From JBJEQG01 sp051881635 (GTDB taxonomy: Bacteria; Bacillota; Clostridia; Oscillospirales; Acutalibacteraceae): 55,626 nt of DNA. Positions 8,121-16,834 of the stretch are shown piece by piece. Position 1 is the first letter of the stretch. Every line of letters begins with the position of its first letter. Under the pieces are notes generated by a model that saw nothing but the letters and a program-made list of their open reading frames with translations, was not told where the DNA came from and did no database searches. The DNA lies in contig JBJEQG010000079.1 of the NCBI GenBank assembly GCA_051881635.1, positions 1-55,626 of the forward strand, read 5' to 3'. Made by a program: the position numbers and the translations under genes.

Positions 8121-9074
8121 ATGACGGAAAGCGAATTTGAAGAATTTGTCATTACTCTCGGTATGCAGTATTATAAGCCCGACAGTACCGCCTATGGCCG
8201 TATAGACGGATTTGAAACGATTTTGCGTTTTTCGGAGCGTCAGGGACGCTATGTTTTTTTGGTCGGTGCAGGTGCTGAAAAAAAGGAGAATGAACAGGAA
8301 CTGAATACACAGCTTAGCCGCCTGGCGGCTTCAAACAATAAGATTTTCTTTGCACGATTTGAAAATCATACCATACAGATTGATGTGAAAATGACAGTCA
8401 ATTCCGAAATTGACCGCACAACAATCAGGGAAAGTATCAGCAAAGTATTTGGTTTCTGCAAGGATTTGAAAATTCTTCCGTTTTGTAAATACTGCGGACA
8501 GCAAAAAAAGACGGGCTTTTTTACACTTGGCGGTGCGTTTGATGCCATGTGCGAGGATTGCTTTAATATAAGAGGTCCTGTTCTCGATAAGAAATTGAAA
8601 AAAAGAAATCAAAAATGTCGTTTTGGACGGGGACTTCTGGGCAGTATAGCGGCATTGATTTTGAGTACGGTTATCTATGTTGTGCTTTATCTGTTCAACA
8701 TTCGTATGGGATTGTGCAGCATTGTGCTTATAGCGGCAGCATTGTTTGCGTTTGTGCTTTTTGGCAAACGCCATACGGCAAAAAGCGTTTTAGCCTGTAT
8801 GGCATTGTCATGGCTGTTTCTTCTGGCGGCGGAATATATCTCCTATGTGGCGGAATTTGCAAAGGATTTGAGTGTTCCGTATGCAGATATGTTTTGGGCT
8901 GTTGATGAGGCAATACGCTTTGTACATACGCATATTCTGACATCGGCGGTTTATGGGACAATGTTGGTTAATATTGCCGTTGGCACCGGATTGATTTTGA
9001 TTTTGGGTGCATTGTTCGCTTTGGGTTATAAGGCTTTTTGCAGGCCTTACATAAAGTCCGAGAAAATAGCGTGA
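8121..9074 (+). CDS. Membrane protein of unknown function with a four-cysteine putative zinc site
   Basis: I do not recognise the family. The 317-residue product has a soluble N-terminal part (about 1-115), then CKYCG and CEDC about 18 residues apart, which look like a zinc ribbon, then a basic KKLKKRNQK stretch and four hydrophobic segments (about 170-190, 196-215, 222-240, 275-305). Start: GGGGAAAG stands 9 bases before ATG 8121; the longer frame from 8058 begins inside the upstream hairpin. It ends 36 bases before glyA, so the two are probably cotranscribed, which says little about its role. Confidence 0.7.
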   Translation: MTESEFEEFVITLGMQYYKPDSTAYGRIDGFETILRFSERQGRYVFLVGAGAEKKENEQELNTQLSRLAASNNKIFFARFENHTIQIDVKMTVNSEIDRTTIRESISKVFGFCKDLKILPFCKYCGQQKKTGFFTLGGAFDAMCEDCFNIRGPVLDKKLKKRNQKCRFGRGLLGSIAALILSTVIYVVLYLFNIRMGLCSIVLIAAALFAFVLFGKRHTAKSVLACMALSWLFLLAAEYISYVAEFAKDLSVPYADMFWAVDEAIRFVHTHILTSAVYGTMLVNIAVGTGLILILGALFALGYKAFCRPYIKSEKIA

Positions 9075-9110
9075 TTTTAAATATATTAAAGATTTGAAAT
9101 GAGGTTTTTT

Positions 9111-10364
9111 ATGTATAGTGATTTGATAGATACAATAGGCTTTTTGGCGGCATCTGACAAAGATGTTTCCGATGCAATGAATGACGAATTGAAAAGACAG
9201 CAGAGAAATCTGGAACTGATTGCCTCCGAGAATATTGTATCTCCGGCAGTTATGGCGGCAATGGGTTCAGTTTTGACAAACAAATACGCTGAGGGTTATC
9301 CGGGCAAGAGATATTACGGCGGTTGTCAATATGTTGATGTTGTTGAAGAAATCGCAAGAAAGAGAGCCTGTGAACTGTTCGGTGCGGAACACGCCAATGT
9401 ACAGCCACATTCAGGTGCTCAGGCAAATACGGCTGTTTATTTCGCCATGCTTCAACCGGGCGATACTGTTATGGGTATGAATCTGTCCGAAGGCGGTCAT
9501 CTGTCACACGGCTCACCGGTTAATATCTCAGGCAAATACTATAACTTCGTGTCCTATGGTGTTGACCCTGTAACTCACCGTATTGACTATGATAAAGTTT
9601 ATGAAATGGCTATGGAAGTAAAGCCGAAAATGATTGTTGCCGGTGCAAGTGCTTATCCCCGTATCATTGACTTTAAGCGTTTTCGTGAGATTGCTGACGC
9701 CTGCGGTGCTTATCTTATGGTTGATATGGCTCATATTGCAGGTCTTGTTGCGGCAGGTGTACACCCGAATCCTGTTCCATATGCCCATTTTGTTACAACA
9801 ACAACTCATAAGACACTTCGTGGTCCGAGAGGCGGTATGATTCTCTGTTCCGAGGAATATGCAAAGGCGATTGATAAAGCTGTATTCCCCGGTACACAGG
9901 GCGGCCCGCTTATGCATGTAATTGCGGCAAAGGCGGTTTGCCTAGGCGAGGCTCTCAAACCTGAATTTAAGACTTACGGAGAAAATATTGTCAAAAATGC
10001 ACAGGCTTTGGCAAAAGGTCTGACGGACAGAGGTATAAAGCTGATTTCAGGCGGTACGGACAACCATGTTATGCTGGTGGATTTGCGTGACAGCGAGGTT
10101 ACGGGCAAGGAATTGGAACGCCGTTTGGACGAGGTACAGATTACGGTCAACAAAAATACCGTTCCCGCCGAGCCGAGAAGTCCGTTTGTAACAAGCGGTA
10201 TCCGTGTTGGTACGGCAGCGGTAACAACAAGAGGTCTTGGTGTTGAAGAAATGGATAAGATTGCGGAGTATATTTCTTTGGCATTGAATGACTTTGACGC
10301 TAATGCTGATGCAATCCGCAGCGGTGTCGATGCAATTTGTGCGAAATTCCCGTTGTATAAATAA
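9111..10364 (+). CDS. glyA: Serine hydroxymethyltransferase
   Basis: PLP enzyme that interconverts serine + tetrahydrofolate and glycine + methylene-tetrahydrofolate, the main source of one-carbon units, which after reduction feed MetH. The 417 residues fit the family. Visible marks are LIASENIVS near the N-terminus, YAEGYPGKRYYGGC, PHSGAQAN, DMAHIAGLVAAG and the PLP lysine Lys234 in TTTTHKTLRGPRGG. I chose ATG 9111 because TGAGG lies 7 bases upstream; ATG 9099 in the same frame overlaps that ribosome site. It follows the membrane protein closely and ends in a strong terminator. Confidence 0.97.
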   Translation: MYSDLIDTIGFLAASDKDVSDAMNDELKRQQRNLELIASENIVSPAVMAAMGSVLTNKYAEGYPGKRYYGGCQYVDVVEEIARKRACELFGAEHANVQPHSGAQANTAVYFAMLQPGDTVMGMNLSEGGHLSHGSPVNISGKYYNFVSYGVDPVTHRIDYDKVYEMAMEVKPKMIVAGASAYPRIIDFKRFREIADACGAYLMVDMAHIAGLVAAGVHPNPVPYAHFVTTTTHKTLRGPRGGMILCSEEYAKAIDKAVFPGTQGGPLMHVIAAKAVCLGEALKPEFKTYGENIVKNAQALAKGLTDRGIKLISGGTDNHVMLVDLRDSEVTGKELERRLDEVQITVNKNTVPAEPRSPFVTSGIRVGTAAVTTRGLGVEEMDKIAEYISLALNDFDANADAIRSGVDAICAKFPLYK

Positions 10365-10384
10365 TTTTTAAAATCCTGTTTTGT

Positions 10385-10416
10385 GGAGAAAAGGCTTCGG
10401 CTTTTTCTCCTTTTTA
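10385..10416 (+). terminator. Rho-independent terminator of glyA
   Basis: GGAGAAAAGGC, UUCG-type tetraloop, GCTTTTTCTCC (10385-10410), then TTTTTATT. Confidence 0.9.
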
Positions 10417-10553
10417 TTCTGAAAAATTGATTTTTCCTTTAAAAAGTATATAAAAATAAAGGGATTTGAACATTTCAATCCTTGTCATGTAAAGATATTC
10501 ATAATATACAGAAAATTTGTAGAAAAATTTGCCTAATATTGTATAAAAAACAT

Positions 10554-10582
10554 TTGTGTTTTGGAAATATCTATGGTAAAAT
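10554..10582 (+). promoter_or_regulatory. Predicted promoter of the type IV pilus operon
   Basis: TTGTGT (10554-10559), 17-bp spacer, TAAAAT (10577-10582), with TATGG just before the -10. It is close to the pullulanase promoter at 33120. The leader of about 105 bases (10590-10695) has no riboswitch that I can recognise; I looked for c-di-GMP types because they often control clostridial pili. The remaining gap from 10417 to 10553 is A/T-rich and shows nothing else. Confidence 0.6.
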
Positions 10583-10695
10583 TACAAAAGGGGGTATTCT
10601 GTATTATTACAATGCACCTTTGACGGAAATTGTAGAGCAGAATCAAAACCGACCGGAATTTTTTAATATTTATTTTAAAGAAGTGTGGTGTGTTT

Positions 10696-12432
10696 ATGAA
10701 AACAAAAGCAACTGTCATGCAGGTGTCCCGTGGTTTATTAGTTTTAACACCGGCAGAGTATGACAAACAGGAGTCAGTTATGTCTCTTGGCAAGAAAAAA
10801 GAAGGCGTTTTTCCAAACACTTTTGGAACGCCTCAGGTTTTTGAACTGAATGACCAGTTGAAAGACCACCCGTTTGACAAAACAGCCGATTTGGCTTTGT
10901 TTGTTAAGCGTTGTGCGGAAAGTGTTCATATGCAATTAGGTGATGTATTTATTGGTATCGAGGACGAAGAAGTTATGATTACCAAAGAATACAAGCACCC
11001 GCCTGCCAAAGAAAAACTTTTGCCGACTTATGCCCATGTTGAGGCTGAGGCTGTACTTCATGCCGATGTGTCGAAATATACGGTATTAAACTATGAATAC
11101 GGTCAGCAGTTCGGTAAGGAAGCAAAAAAAGATGAAATTACAGCGGCTTTGTTCGCTATGTACACAAGCGTTATTTCCGATATTCGTGTTGACTTTGAAA
11201 AGGAAGGTATCCATGTCGTAAAAATCGGTCCGACTATTGCCGGTTTGATGCATGAATGTAAAAACAGCTTGAACTCTGCAACAAGAGCGATTGCCGTTTT
11301 GAGTGTTGACCTTGTAAGCACAAGAATTGTTGTTCTCCGTAACGGTGCTCCTGTATTCCAGCAGGCATCTTCAAGTGTTTTGGAAGATGTTGCGGATTTG
11401 CTTTCTTTGGAATTCGGTGTTAGTAAGTTAGGTGCGATTGAAATGATTCGTACCGAAGGTATCGGTGTTTGTGAGAAGTGTACAAATGCACACACAAGAA
11501 AACAAACAATGACCATGTTGGACAATGCCGCCAGCGAAGTTCTGAGAAACCTCAGAATGGTTATCTCACAGCAGAGATTGGACATTGACCAAATTGTTCT
11601 TTGCGATACATTATATAAGCTGCCGAATTTGGCAAATTATTGCCGTTCAATCGGTTTGACAGCTCCAATGGAGGCTGTTACAAATCTCTATACGGGTTCG
11701 GCAACACCGCCGTCAGTAAATCAGACAGCGGCTGATGCAGGTTATACAGCCGGTTCGTTTATCTCTATGAATGGTTTGCTGTCCATGCCCATTCAGGAAG
11801 GCAATATGATTTCTGTCGATACGAATGTACTTTCCAACCTGACAAAAGAGTCTAAAACGGGTAAGTATGTTGCGATAGCAATTACGGCCGTTGCCGCCAT
11901 CTGGATGATTGGTGTCGGTGCATGGTGGATTTTCCTGAATATTCAAAAGGAAAACGACAAGAACACACTTGTTTCTTCAAAGTACGATTATGCAAAACAG
12001 TTGATGAAACAGGAAGAAGAATATATCAATAAGCTCGCCAATATGGAAAAAGACCTGGAAACCATGCCGACAGCAATAATTGCGTCCAAAGATATTATGA
12101 GAGAAGCATTCAGCCAGTTGGTAGAGAAAGTTGATAGCTTTTCAGCTTTTACTTTGGACAATACAATGGCAGAGGGAAACAACACTATCGATACAACATT
12201 CCAGGTTGCAGATTATACCGCTTTCCGTAACCTTGCCAACGAAATTGATGAAACAGGCTATTTTGTTGTTAGTGAAGCATTTAACGGACAACAGATTGAA
12301 GATGACAGCGGCAAAATCGTTTGGTCAACCACAATGAGTATGCAGGTTACAGATGAAACAATTGTAGCTGCAATGCTCAAAAAAGTCGAAGGCAGCGATA
12401 CCCAAAACAATACCGAGGGAGGTAACGCATAA
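10696..12432 (+). CDS. PilM-PilN-like fusion: type IV pilus inner-membrane platform protein
   Basis: The 578-residue protein combines two normally separate proteins. Residues 1-350 look like PilM, the cytoplasmic actin-like ATPase fold (SVDLVSTRIVVLRNG, a type of phosphate loop; later DAGYTAGSFISM). At about 390-412 there is one strong membrane segment (AIAITAVAAIWMIGVGAWW), then a coiled coil and an alpha/beta domain, the layout of PilN. It should link the assembly motor to the PilO neighbour. Start: GTG 10690 and ATG 10696 are both possible; I prefer ATG. Ribosome site is weak (AAAGAAG). Its stop overlaps the pilO start by one base (TAATG), implying coupled translation. Assignment rests on layout and context more than on strong motifs. 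Confidence 0.75.
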   Translation: MKTKATVMQVSRGLLVLTPAEYDKQESVMSLGKKKEGVFPNTFGTPQVFELNDQLKDHPFDKTADLALFVKRCAESVHMQLGDVFIGIEDEEVMITKEYKHPPAKEKLLPTYAHVEAEAVLHADVSKYTVLNYEYGQQFGKEAKKDEITAALFAMYTSVISDIRVDFEKEGIHVVKIGPTIAGLMHECKNSLNSATRAIAVLSVDLVSTRIVVLRNGAPVFQQASSSVLEDVADLLSLEFGVSKLGAIEMIRTEGIGVCEKCTNAHTRKQTMTMLDNAASEVLRNLRMVISQQRLDIDQIVLCDTLYKLPNLANYCRSIGLTAPMEAVTNLYTGSATPPSVNQTAADAGYTAGSFISMNGLLSMPIQEGNMISVDTNVLSNLTKESKTGKYVAIAITAVAAIWMIGVGAWWIFLNIQKENDKNTLVSSKYDYAKQLMKQEEEYINKLANMEKDLETMPTAIIASKDIMREAFSQLVEKVDSFSAFTLDNTMAEGNNTIDTTFQVADYTAFRNLANEIDETGYFVVSEAFNGQQIEDDSGKIVWSTTMSMQVTDETIVAAMLKKVEGSDTQNNTEGGNA

Positions 12433-13079
12433 TGGATAAAAAACAATTAAAAATTCCCGGCTATATTTGGGGAATTGCTTTTGTTCTTGTTCTTTGCATA
12501 ATCTATTTAATTGTAGTTCAGATTCCTTTCATGCAGGCAAAACCCGGCTTGGACGCCGAACACGCTTCGGCACAGTCACAGATTGCCATTTATGAGGAAT
12601 ATACAAATAACGCATCTACATATCAGGCAAAAATCAATAAGATGATGGCTGAATATCAGGAAAAGAGTGCTATACTTTTTATCAATGCAACAAAAACCAG
12701 AGATGAAATCTACACGATGATTGATAACTTCAAATATCAGCCTTCAAGCATCAGCGTATCAGAGGGACAACTCGATTCACAAGGCAGAACATCTTCATCG
12801 GGTGAGCCTTTATACACAACAACCGTTGTTTTAACCATGCAGATTTCAAGCTCAATGCTTCTTGAAACATTGGATTACTATGAAGGTAATCTCGGAGATA
12901 AGAGTGCTGAGGGTTCTTATTATATCAGCAGTGTATCTTTGCGTCAGGTAACGGAAGGTGAAGATGCAAAGATTGTTAAGGACCAATATACAGTTACAAT
13001 TCAAATGGATTTGTTCTACTTTGATCCGCAGGCAGCAAATTCAGTAGTATCAATGGAGAGTACAAGTTCAGCAGCATAA
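12432..13079 (+). CDS. PilO-like type IV pilus assembly protein
   Basis: The 215-residue protein has a short basic N-terminus (MDKKQLKIPG), one membrane helix (about 9-30), a coiled coil (about 40-80) and an extracytoplasmic alpha/beta region. This is the layout of PilO, which dimerises with PilN in the alignment complex. Sequence motifs of PilO are weak, so the call relies on layout and on position right after the PilM-PilN fusion. GGGAGGT precedes the ATG by 9 bases inside the previous gene. Next gene starts 24 bases on. Confidence 0.7.
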   Translation: MDKKQLKIPGYIWGIAFVLVLCIIYLIVVQIPFMQAKPGLDAEHASAQSQIAIYEEYTNNASTYQAKINKMMAEYQEKSAILFINATKTRDEIYTMIDNFKYQPSSISVSEGQLDSQGRTSSSGEPLYTTTVVLTMQISSSMLLETLDYYEGNLGDKSAEGSYYISSVSLRQVTEGEDAKIVKDQYTVTIQMDLFYFDPQAANSVVSMESTSSAA

Positions 13080-13102
13080 TTTTAAAGGTAGGAAATAAAA
13101 CC

Positions 13103-13972
13103 ATGCAACCTTTTAGCTATCTTATGACAACAAGCGGCATGATATGGATAATTGCCTGTCTGCCGATTGGATTTCTTCTTGTGGCGTTAGGCTACCTCGT
13201 TTTTAATAAAGCCCCCGCAAAATGGTTTTGCGACTACAATGAACAGCCGAGTGCGGAATTGCTGGCACAAAGAGTAAAGTATAAAGGTTCAGGGATTGTT
13301 CTTTCTCTGATTGTTGCCGTATGTCTTATGCTCTGCCGCCTTCAATTTAACAAGGGTTATGATATTTATTTCGGTATTTTTGCCCTGTTTATTTTAATGG
13401 CTTTTTTGGTTGTTGTATCGGACTATAAATATACAATTATCCCGGACCAATTCACAGCCTTTTTGGCGGTTATGGCATTGGCAGTGAGTGTATATGATTT
13501 GGTCAGAGGATATAATATCCTTCATTCCGCATGGTGGTCGCCACTGTTGGGAGCTGTCATCGGTGCAGCCGTTATGCTTTTTATAGATTTTCTTGGAATG
13601 ATTGTCTATAAGAAAACGGGTATGGGTTTCGGTGATGTAAAGCTGTTTGCGGCAGTCGGTCTTTTAACGGGTTTTCCGGGAACGATTTATACAGTTATTT
13701 TGTCCATTTTGACGGCAGCCGTATGCTTTATTATAATTTTGGTTGTTTCTGCCGTTATGTCCAAAAAGTCGAAAACCAAAGACGAAAATGAGCAGGAAAC
13801 AGACGAAAAAGAGCAAACCACAGATGAAACGGCAGAGAATATGAACGGGGAAGATAGCAAAGGTTCGTATTTGGCGTTTGGACCTTATATTATGATTGCA
13901 TCTGTTATATATATAGTTTTCTTTGATTATATATATGACTTGGTTGGAATGTATTTTGATCTATTAAAATGA
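13103..13972 (+). CDS. Prepilin peptidase (A24 family)
   Basis: Polytopic membrane aspartyl protease that removes the leader from type IV prepilins. The two catalytic aspartates are visible: Asp107 in VVSDYKYTIIPD and Asp178 in GMGFGDVKLF. About eight hydrophobic segments can be drawn over 289 residues. The cysteine-containing N-terminal methylase domain of classical PilD is missing, so methylation of the new pilin N-terminus may not occur or may need another enzyme. A very acidic loop (about 220-255, rich in E, D, T, K) is inserted before the last membrane segments. Substrates are probably the three prepilin-like genes downstream. Confidence 0.92.
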   Translation: MQPFSYLMTTSGMIWIIACLPIGFLLVALGYLVFNKAPAKWFCDYNEQPSAELLAQRVKYKGSGIVLSLIVAVCLMLCRLQFNKGYDIYFGIFALFILMAFLVVVSDYKYTIIPDQFTAFLAVMALAVSVYDLVRGYNILHSAWWSPLLGAVIGAAVMLFIDFLGMIVYKKTGMGFGDVKLFAAVGLLTGFPGTIYTVILSILTAAVCFIIILVVSAVMSKKSKTKDENEQETDEKEQTTDETAENMNGEDSKGSYLAFGPYIMIASVIYIVFFDYIYDLVGMYFDLLK

Positions 13973-14010
13973 AGAGCGGTTTATTTTCTAATAGGGAGTG
14001 ACAGAACAGA

Positions 14011-15705
14011 ATGCGTGTAAACAGTTTGAAACTCGGTCAGATTTTGATCAATGCCGGTGCGATTACAGATGCACAGCTTGAAGAGGTTTTGCAAAAACAG
14101 AAAACCGAGAAAAAGCGTTTGGCCGAAATTTTGATTGAGGATAAGATTGTAACAGAACAACAGGTATGCAAAGCTCTTGAAAAACAGCTTTTTATTCCGT
14201 ATGTTGATTTGGATACGGTTCAGATACAAGATGGTTTGAATGCCTTAATTCCCGAAAATATGGCACAACAGAATATGATTATTCCGATTGAGCAGGAGGG
14301 GCGTTTTTTGACGGTTGCCGTAGCCGATCCTCTGAATTATCAGGGTATTAAGGATATTGCCATTTTCACCAAGATGAAGGTAAAGCCTGTCATTGCCGAA
14401 CCGACAAAGATTTCCGGTAAACTTCGTGAAATGTATGCCGCTCAAAAAGCGATTGACGACGCAAAAGAATTCCTGTCATCACAGCAAAAAACTGCCGCTC
14501 AGGAAGAGGCGGAACAGGCTGCCATGAACGATGCTTCGGCAAATGACCAGCCGATTATTCGTTTTGTAAATAATATGATGGAAGAGGCTGTATTTATGAA
14601 AGCCTCCGATATTCATATCGAACCGATGGAAAAATGTCTGCGTATTCGTTTCCGTATTGACGGTCGGTTGCAGATTTATATGGAAACGGCTCCGGAACTG
14701 ATTGCCTCCGTTACCAGCCGTATCAAGTTTATTGGTAATATGAATATTGCGGAAAAGCGTATTCCGCAGGACGGTCGTATCAACTATAAGGTCGGAAGTA
14801 TGGAAATTGACCTTCGTATTTCTGTATTGCCCAGCCTGTTTGGTGAAAAGATCGTTATGCGTATTACAACTTCTTTGGGTATGGAACTGAAAAAAGAGAA
14901 TATCGGTTTTCTTCCGGAAAACCTGGAGAAGTTTAACCATTTGATTAAGAGCAACCGTGGTATTATTTTGGTAACGGGTGCAACCGGTTCCGGTAAATCC
15001 ACAACATTGTACACAGCACTGCGGGAAGTTATGAGCGACGCCATTAACATCATTACCGTTGAGGACCCTGTCGAAATGGTTGTTCCGGGCATCACACAGG
15101 TTCATGTAAATGCAAAAGCGGGCTTAACCTTTGCGGCGGCTTTGAGAAGTATCCTTCGTCAGGACCCTGACATTATCATGATCGGTGAGATTCGTGACGG
15201 TGAAACGGCAAGTATCGCTGCTGCGGCGGCTATCACAGGTCACTTGGTTTTGTCAACACTGCATACATACGATGCACCGAGTTCCGTTGCCCGTCTGGTT
15301 GATATGGGCATTGAGCCGTATATGGTTTCTTCCGCTTTGTTGGGTATTATCGCCCAAAGATTGATTTTGCGTTTGTGCGTTAACTGCAAAGAAGCCTATG
15401 ACCCCGATGAAAACGAGAGAAAGGCTTTGGGGATTCCGTCGGATCAGGAAATTAAACTGTATCGAAAAGTCGGCTGTGAACGCTGCGGCAAGAAAGGCTA
15501 TAAAGGAAGAATTGCCGTTCACGAAGTTTTGATGATGACATCAAAAATCAAGCGTGCGGTAACATCTGGTGTGGGTACCGAAGAATTGCGTGATTTGGCG
15601 ATTGAAGACGGTATGATACCAATGAAGGAAAATATTCGTATGAATGTTTTGCAAGGGACAACCTCATATGAAGTCTTTGTTGAAACAACGATTTCAAATG
15701 ATTGA
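14011..15705 (+). CDS. pilB: Type IV pilus assembly ATPase PilB
   Basis: Hexameric cytoplasmic ATPase that powers pilus extension. The 564 residues comprise an N-terminal MshEN-type region (about 1-140: LGQILINAGAITDAQLEEVL repeats), the N2 domain (KASDIHIEPMEKCLRIRFRIDG), Walker A GATGSGKSTT near 323-332, the Asp box ITVEDPVE, Walker B ILRQDPDIIMIGEIRD and His box HLVLSTLHT. A four-cysteine zinc site (CVNC then CERC) follows, which PilB/GspE have and PilT lacks; this separates it from the next gene. MshEN domains often bind c-di-GMP, so extension may respond to it. AGGGAGTG precedes the ATG. Confidence 0.95.
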   Translation: MRVNSLKLGQILINAGAITDAQLEEVLQKQKTEKKRLAEILIEDKIVTEQQVCKALEKQLFIPYVDLDTVQIQDGLNALIPENMAQQNMIIPIEQEGRFLTVAVADPLNYQGIKDIAIFTKMKVKPVIAEPTKISGKLREMYAAQKAIDDAKEFLSSQQKTAAQEEAEQAAMNDASANDQPIIRFVNNMMEEAVFMKASDIHIEPMEKCLRIRFRIDGRLQIYMETAPELIASVTSRIKFIGNMNIAEKRIPQDGRINYKVGSMEIDLRISVLPSLFGEKIVMRITTSLGMELKKENIGFLPENLEKFNHLIKSNRGIILVTGATGSGKSTTLYTALREVMSDAINIITVEDPVEMVVPGITQVHVNAKAGLTFAAALRSILRQDPDIIMIGEIRDGETASIAAAAAITGHLVLSTLHTYDAPSSVARLVDMGIEPYMVSSALLGIIAQRLILRLCVNCKEAYDPDENERKALGIPSDQEIKLYRKVGCERCGKKGYKGRIAVHEVLMMTSKIKRAVTSGVGTEELRDLAIEDGMIPMKENIRMNVLQGTTSYEVFVETTISND

Positions 15706-15771
15706 TGCTCTCTGTTTATTACATTATTCTGAAAGAATGTAGCAATTTCACGAAAAGGGGACGAATTTATA

Positions 15772-16821
15772 ATGGACTTTTATAATCTGGTAAGAGAGGC
15801 GGTAAGCAAGGGTGCGTCCGATATTCATATTGCGTCCGGTAACCACCCTGCCTATCGTTTGCACGGCAATGTCTTTTTTACAAATGACCCTGCTTTAACA
15901 GAAGCAGAGGTTACGGCAATTATCAAGGCTGTTTTGAACCAATCAAGATTTCAGACATTTCTTCAAACCGGTGAGGCGGACGCCGCAGTAGAAATCGGTG
16001 AGTGCGGCCGTTTCAGAGCTAACGCTTTCCGCCAGCGTAACGGTACATCTTTGGTAATGCGTGTTATCAACAGCGTTGTTCCAGAGCTTTCATCTTTGAA
16101 CCTCCCGAACTCTATCCGCAAAACATTGGATTTGAACTCTGGTTTGGTACTGATGTGCGGTCCTACCGGTTCGGGTAAATCTACAACCCTGGCGGCATTG
16201 ATTAACGAAATCAACAAATATAAAAGCCGTCATATTATTACGATTGAAGACCCTGTTGAGTTTCTGCATACACCGAAACGCTGCCTGATTAACCAGAGAG
16301 AAATCGGATTGGACAGCCGTTCCTATCCTATGGCGTTGAGAGCTGCAATGCGTGAAGACCCCGATATTATTCTTGTCGGTGAGATGCGTGACCGTGAGTC
16401 CATTCAGATTGCCCTGACAGCGACAGAAACCGGTCACTTGGTATTCTCAACAGTACATACGGAAGGTGCTGCAAAAACAATCGACCGTTTGGTTGATATT
16501 TTCCCGCCGGATCAACAGCAACAGATTCGTGTACAGCTTTCCACATCTTTGAAAGCGGTTATTTCACAGCGTTTGCTCCCCCGTGCGGCAGGCGGACGAA
16601 TTGCCGCATTTGAAATCATGTTCGTAACAGGTGCGATCAGTAACCTTATCCGTGAAAATAAGGTTGCCAACATTCAGCAATCCATTCAGCTCGGTCAGCA
16701 ATATGGCATGATCACGATGAAAAAGAGCATTGATAACCTCTTGGCACAAGGTCTGATTACAGAGCAGGTTGCAAAGGCTTGGAGCTTTGACATCGGTGAG
16801 AATGACTCTGCAAGAAGATAA
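15772..16821 (+). CDS. pilT: Pilus retraction ATPase PilT
   Basis: Hexameric motor that depolymerises the pilus. The 349 residues are the standard size: N-terminal PAS-like domain (GASDIHIASGNHPAYRLHG), Walker A GPTGSGKSTT at about 130-139, Asp box TIEDPVEFLH, Walker B AAMREDPDIILVGEMRD, His box HLVFSTVHT and a C-terminal half with LLPRAAGGRIAAFEIM. No zinc cysteines and no MshEN domain. Its presence implies retractable pili, as used for twitching, adhesion under tension or DNA uptake. AAAAGGGG precedes the ATG; 66 bases separate it from pilB with no terminator. Confidence 0.95.
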   Translation: MDFYNLVREAVSKGASDIHIASGNHPAYRLHGNVFFTNDPALTEAEVTAIIKAVLNQSRFQTFLQTGEADAAVEIGECGRFRANAFRQRNGTSLVMRVINSVVPELSSLNLPNSIRKTLDLNSGLVLMCGPTGSGKSTTLAALINEINKYKSRHIITIEDPVEFLHTPKRCLINQREIGLDSRSYPMALRAAMREDPDIILVGEMRDRESIQIALTATETGHLVFSTVHTEGAAKTIDRLVDIFPPDQQQQIRVQLSTSLKAVISQRLLPRAAGGRIAAFEIMFVTGAISNLIRENKVANIQQSIQLGQQYGMITMKKSIDNLLAQGLITEQVAKAWSFDIGENDSARR

Positions 16822-16834
16822 GGGGTGATTTCGC

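Noticed and set aside
10590..10695. Possible c-di-GMP riboswitch in the leader of the pilus operon
   Set aside because: Neither the conserved type I nor type II core could be found; the leader is A/T-rich and weakly structured.
15706..15771. Hairpin-like TACATT/AATGTA between pilB and pilT as a terminator
   Set aside because: Only six pairs, no T-run, and the genes form an obvious functional set.
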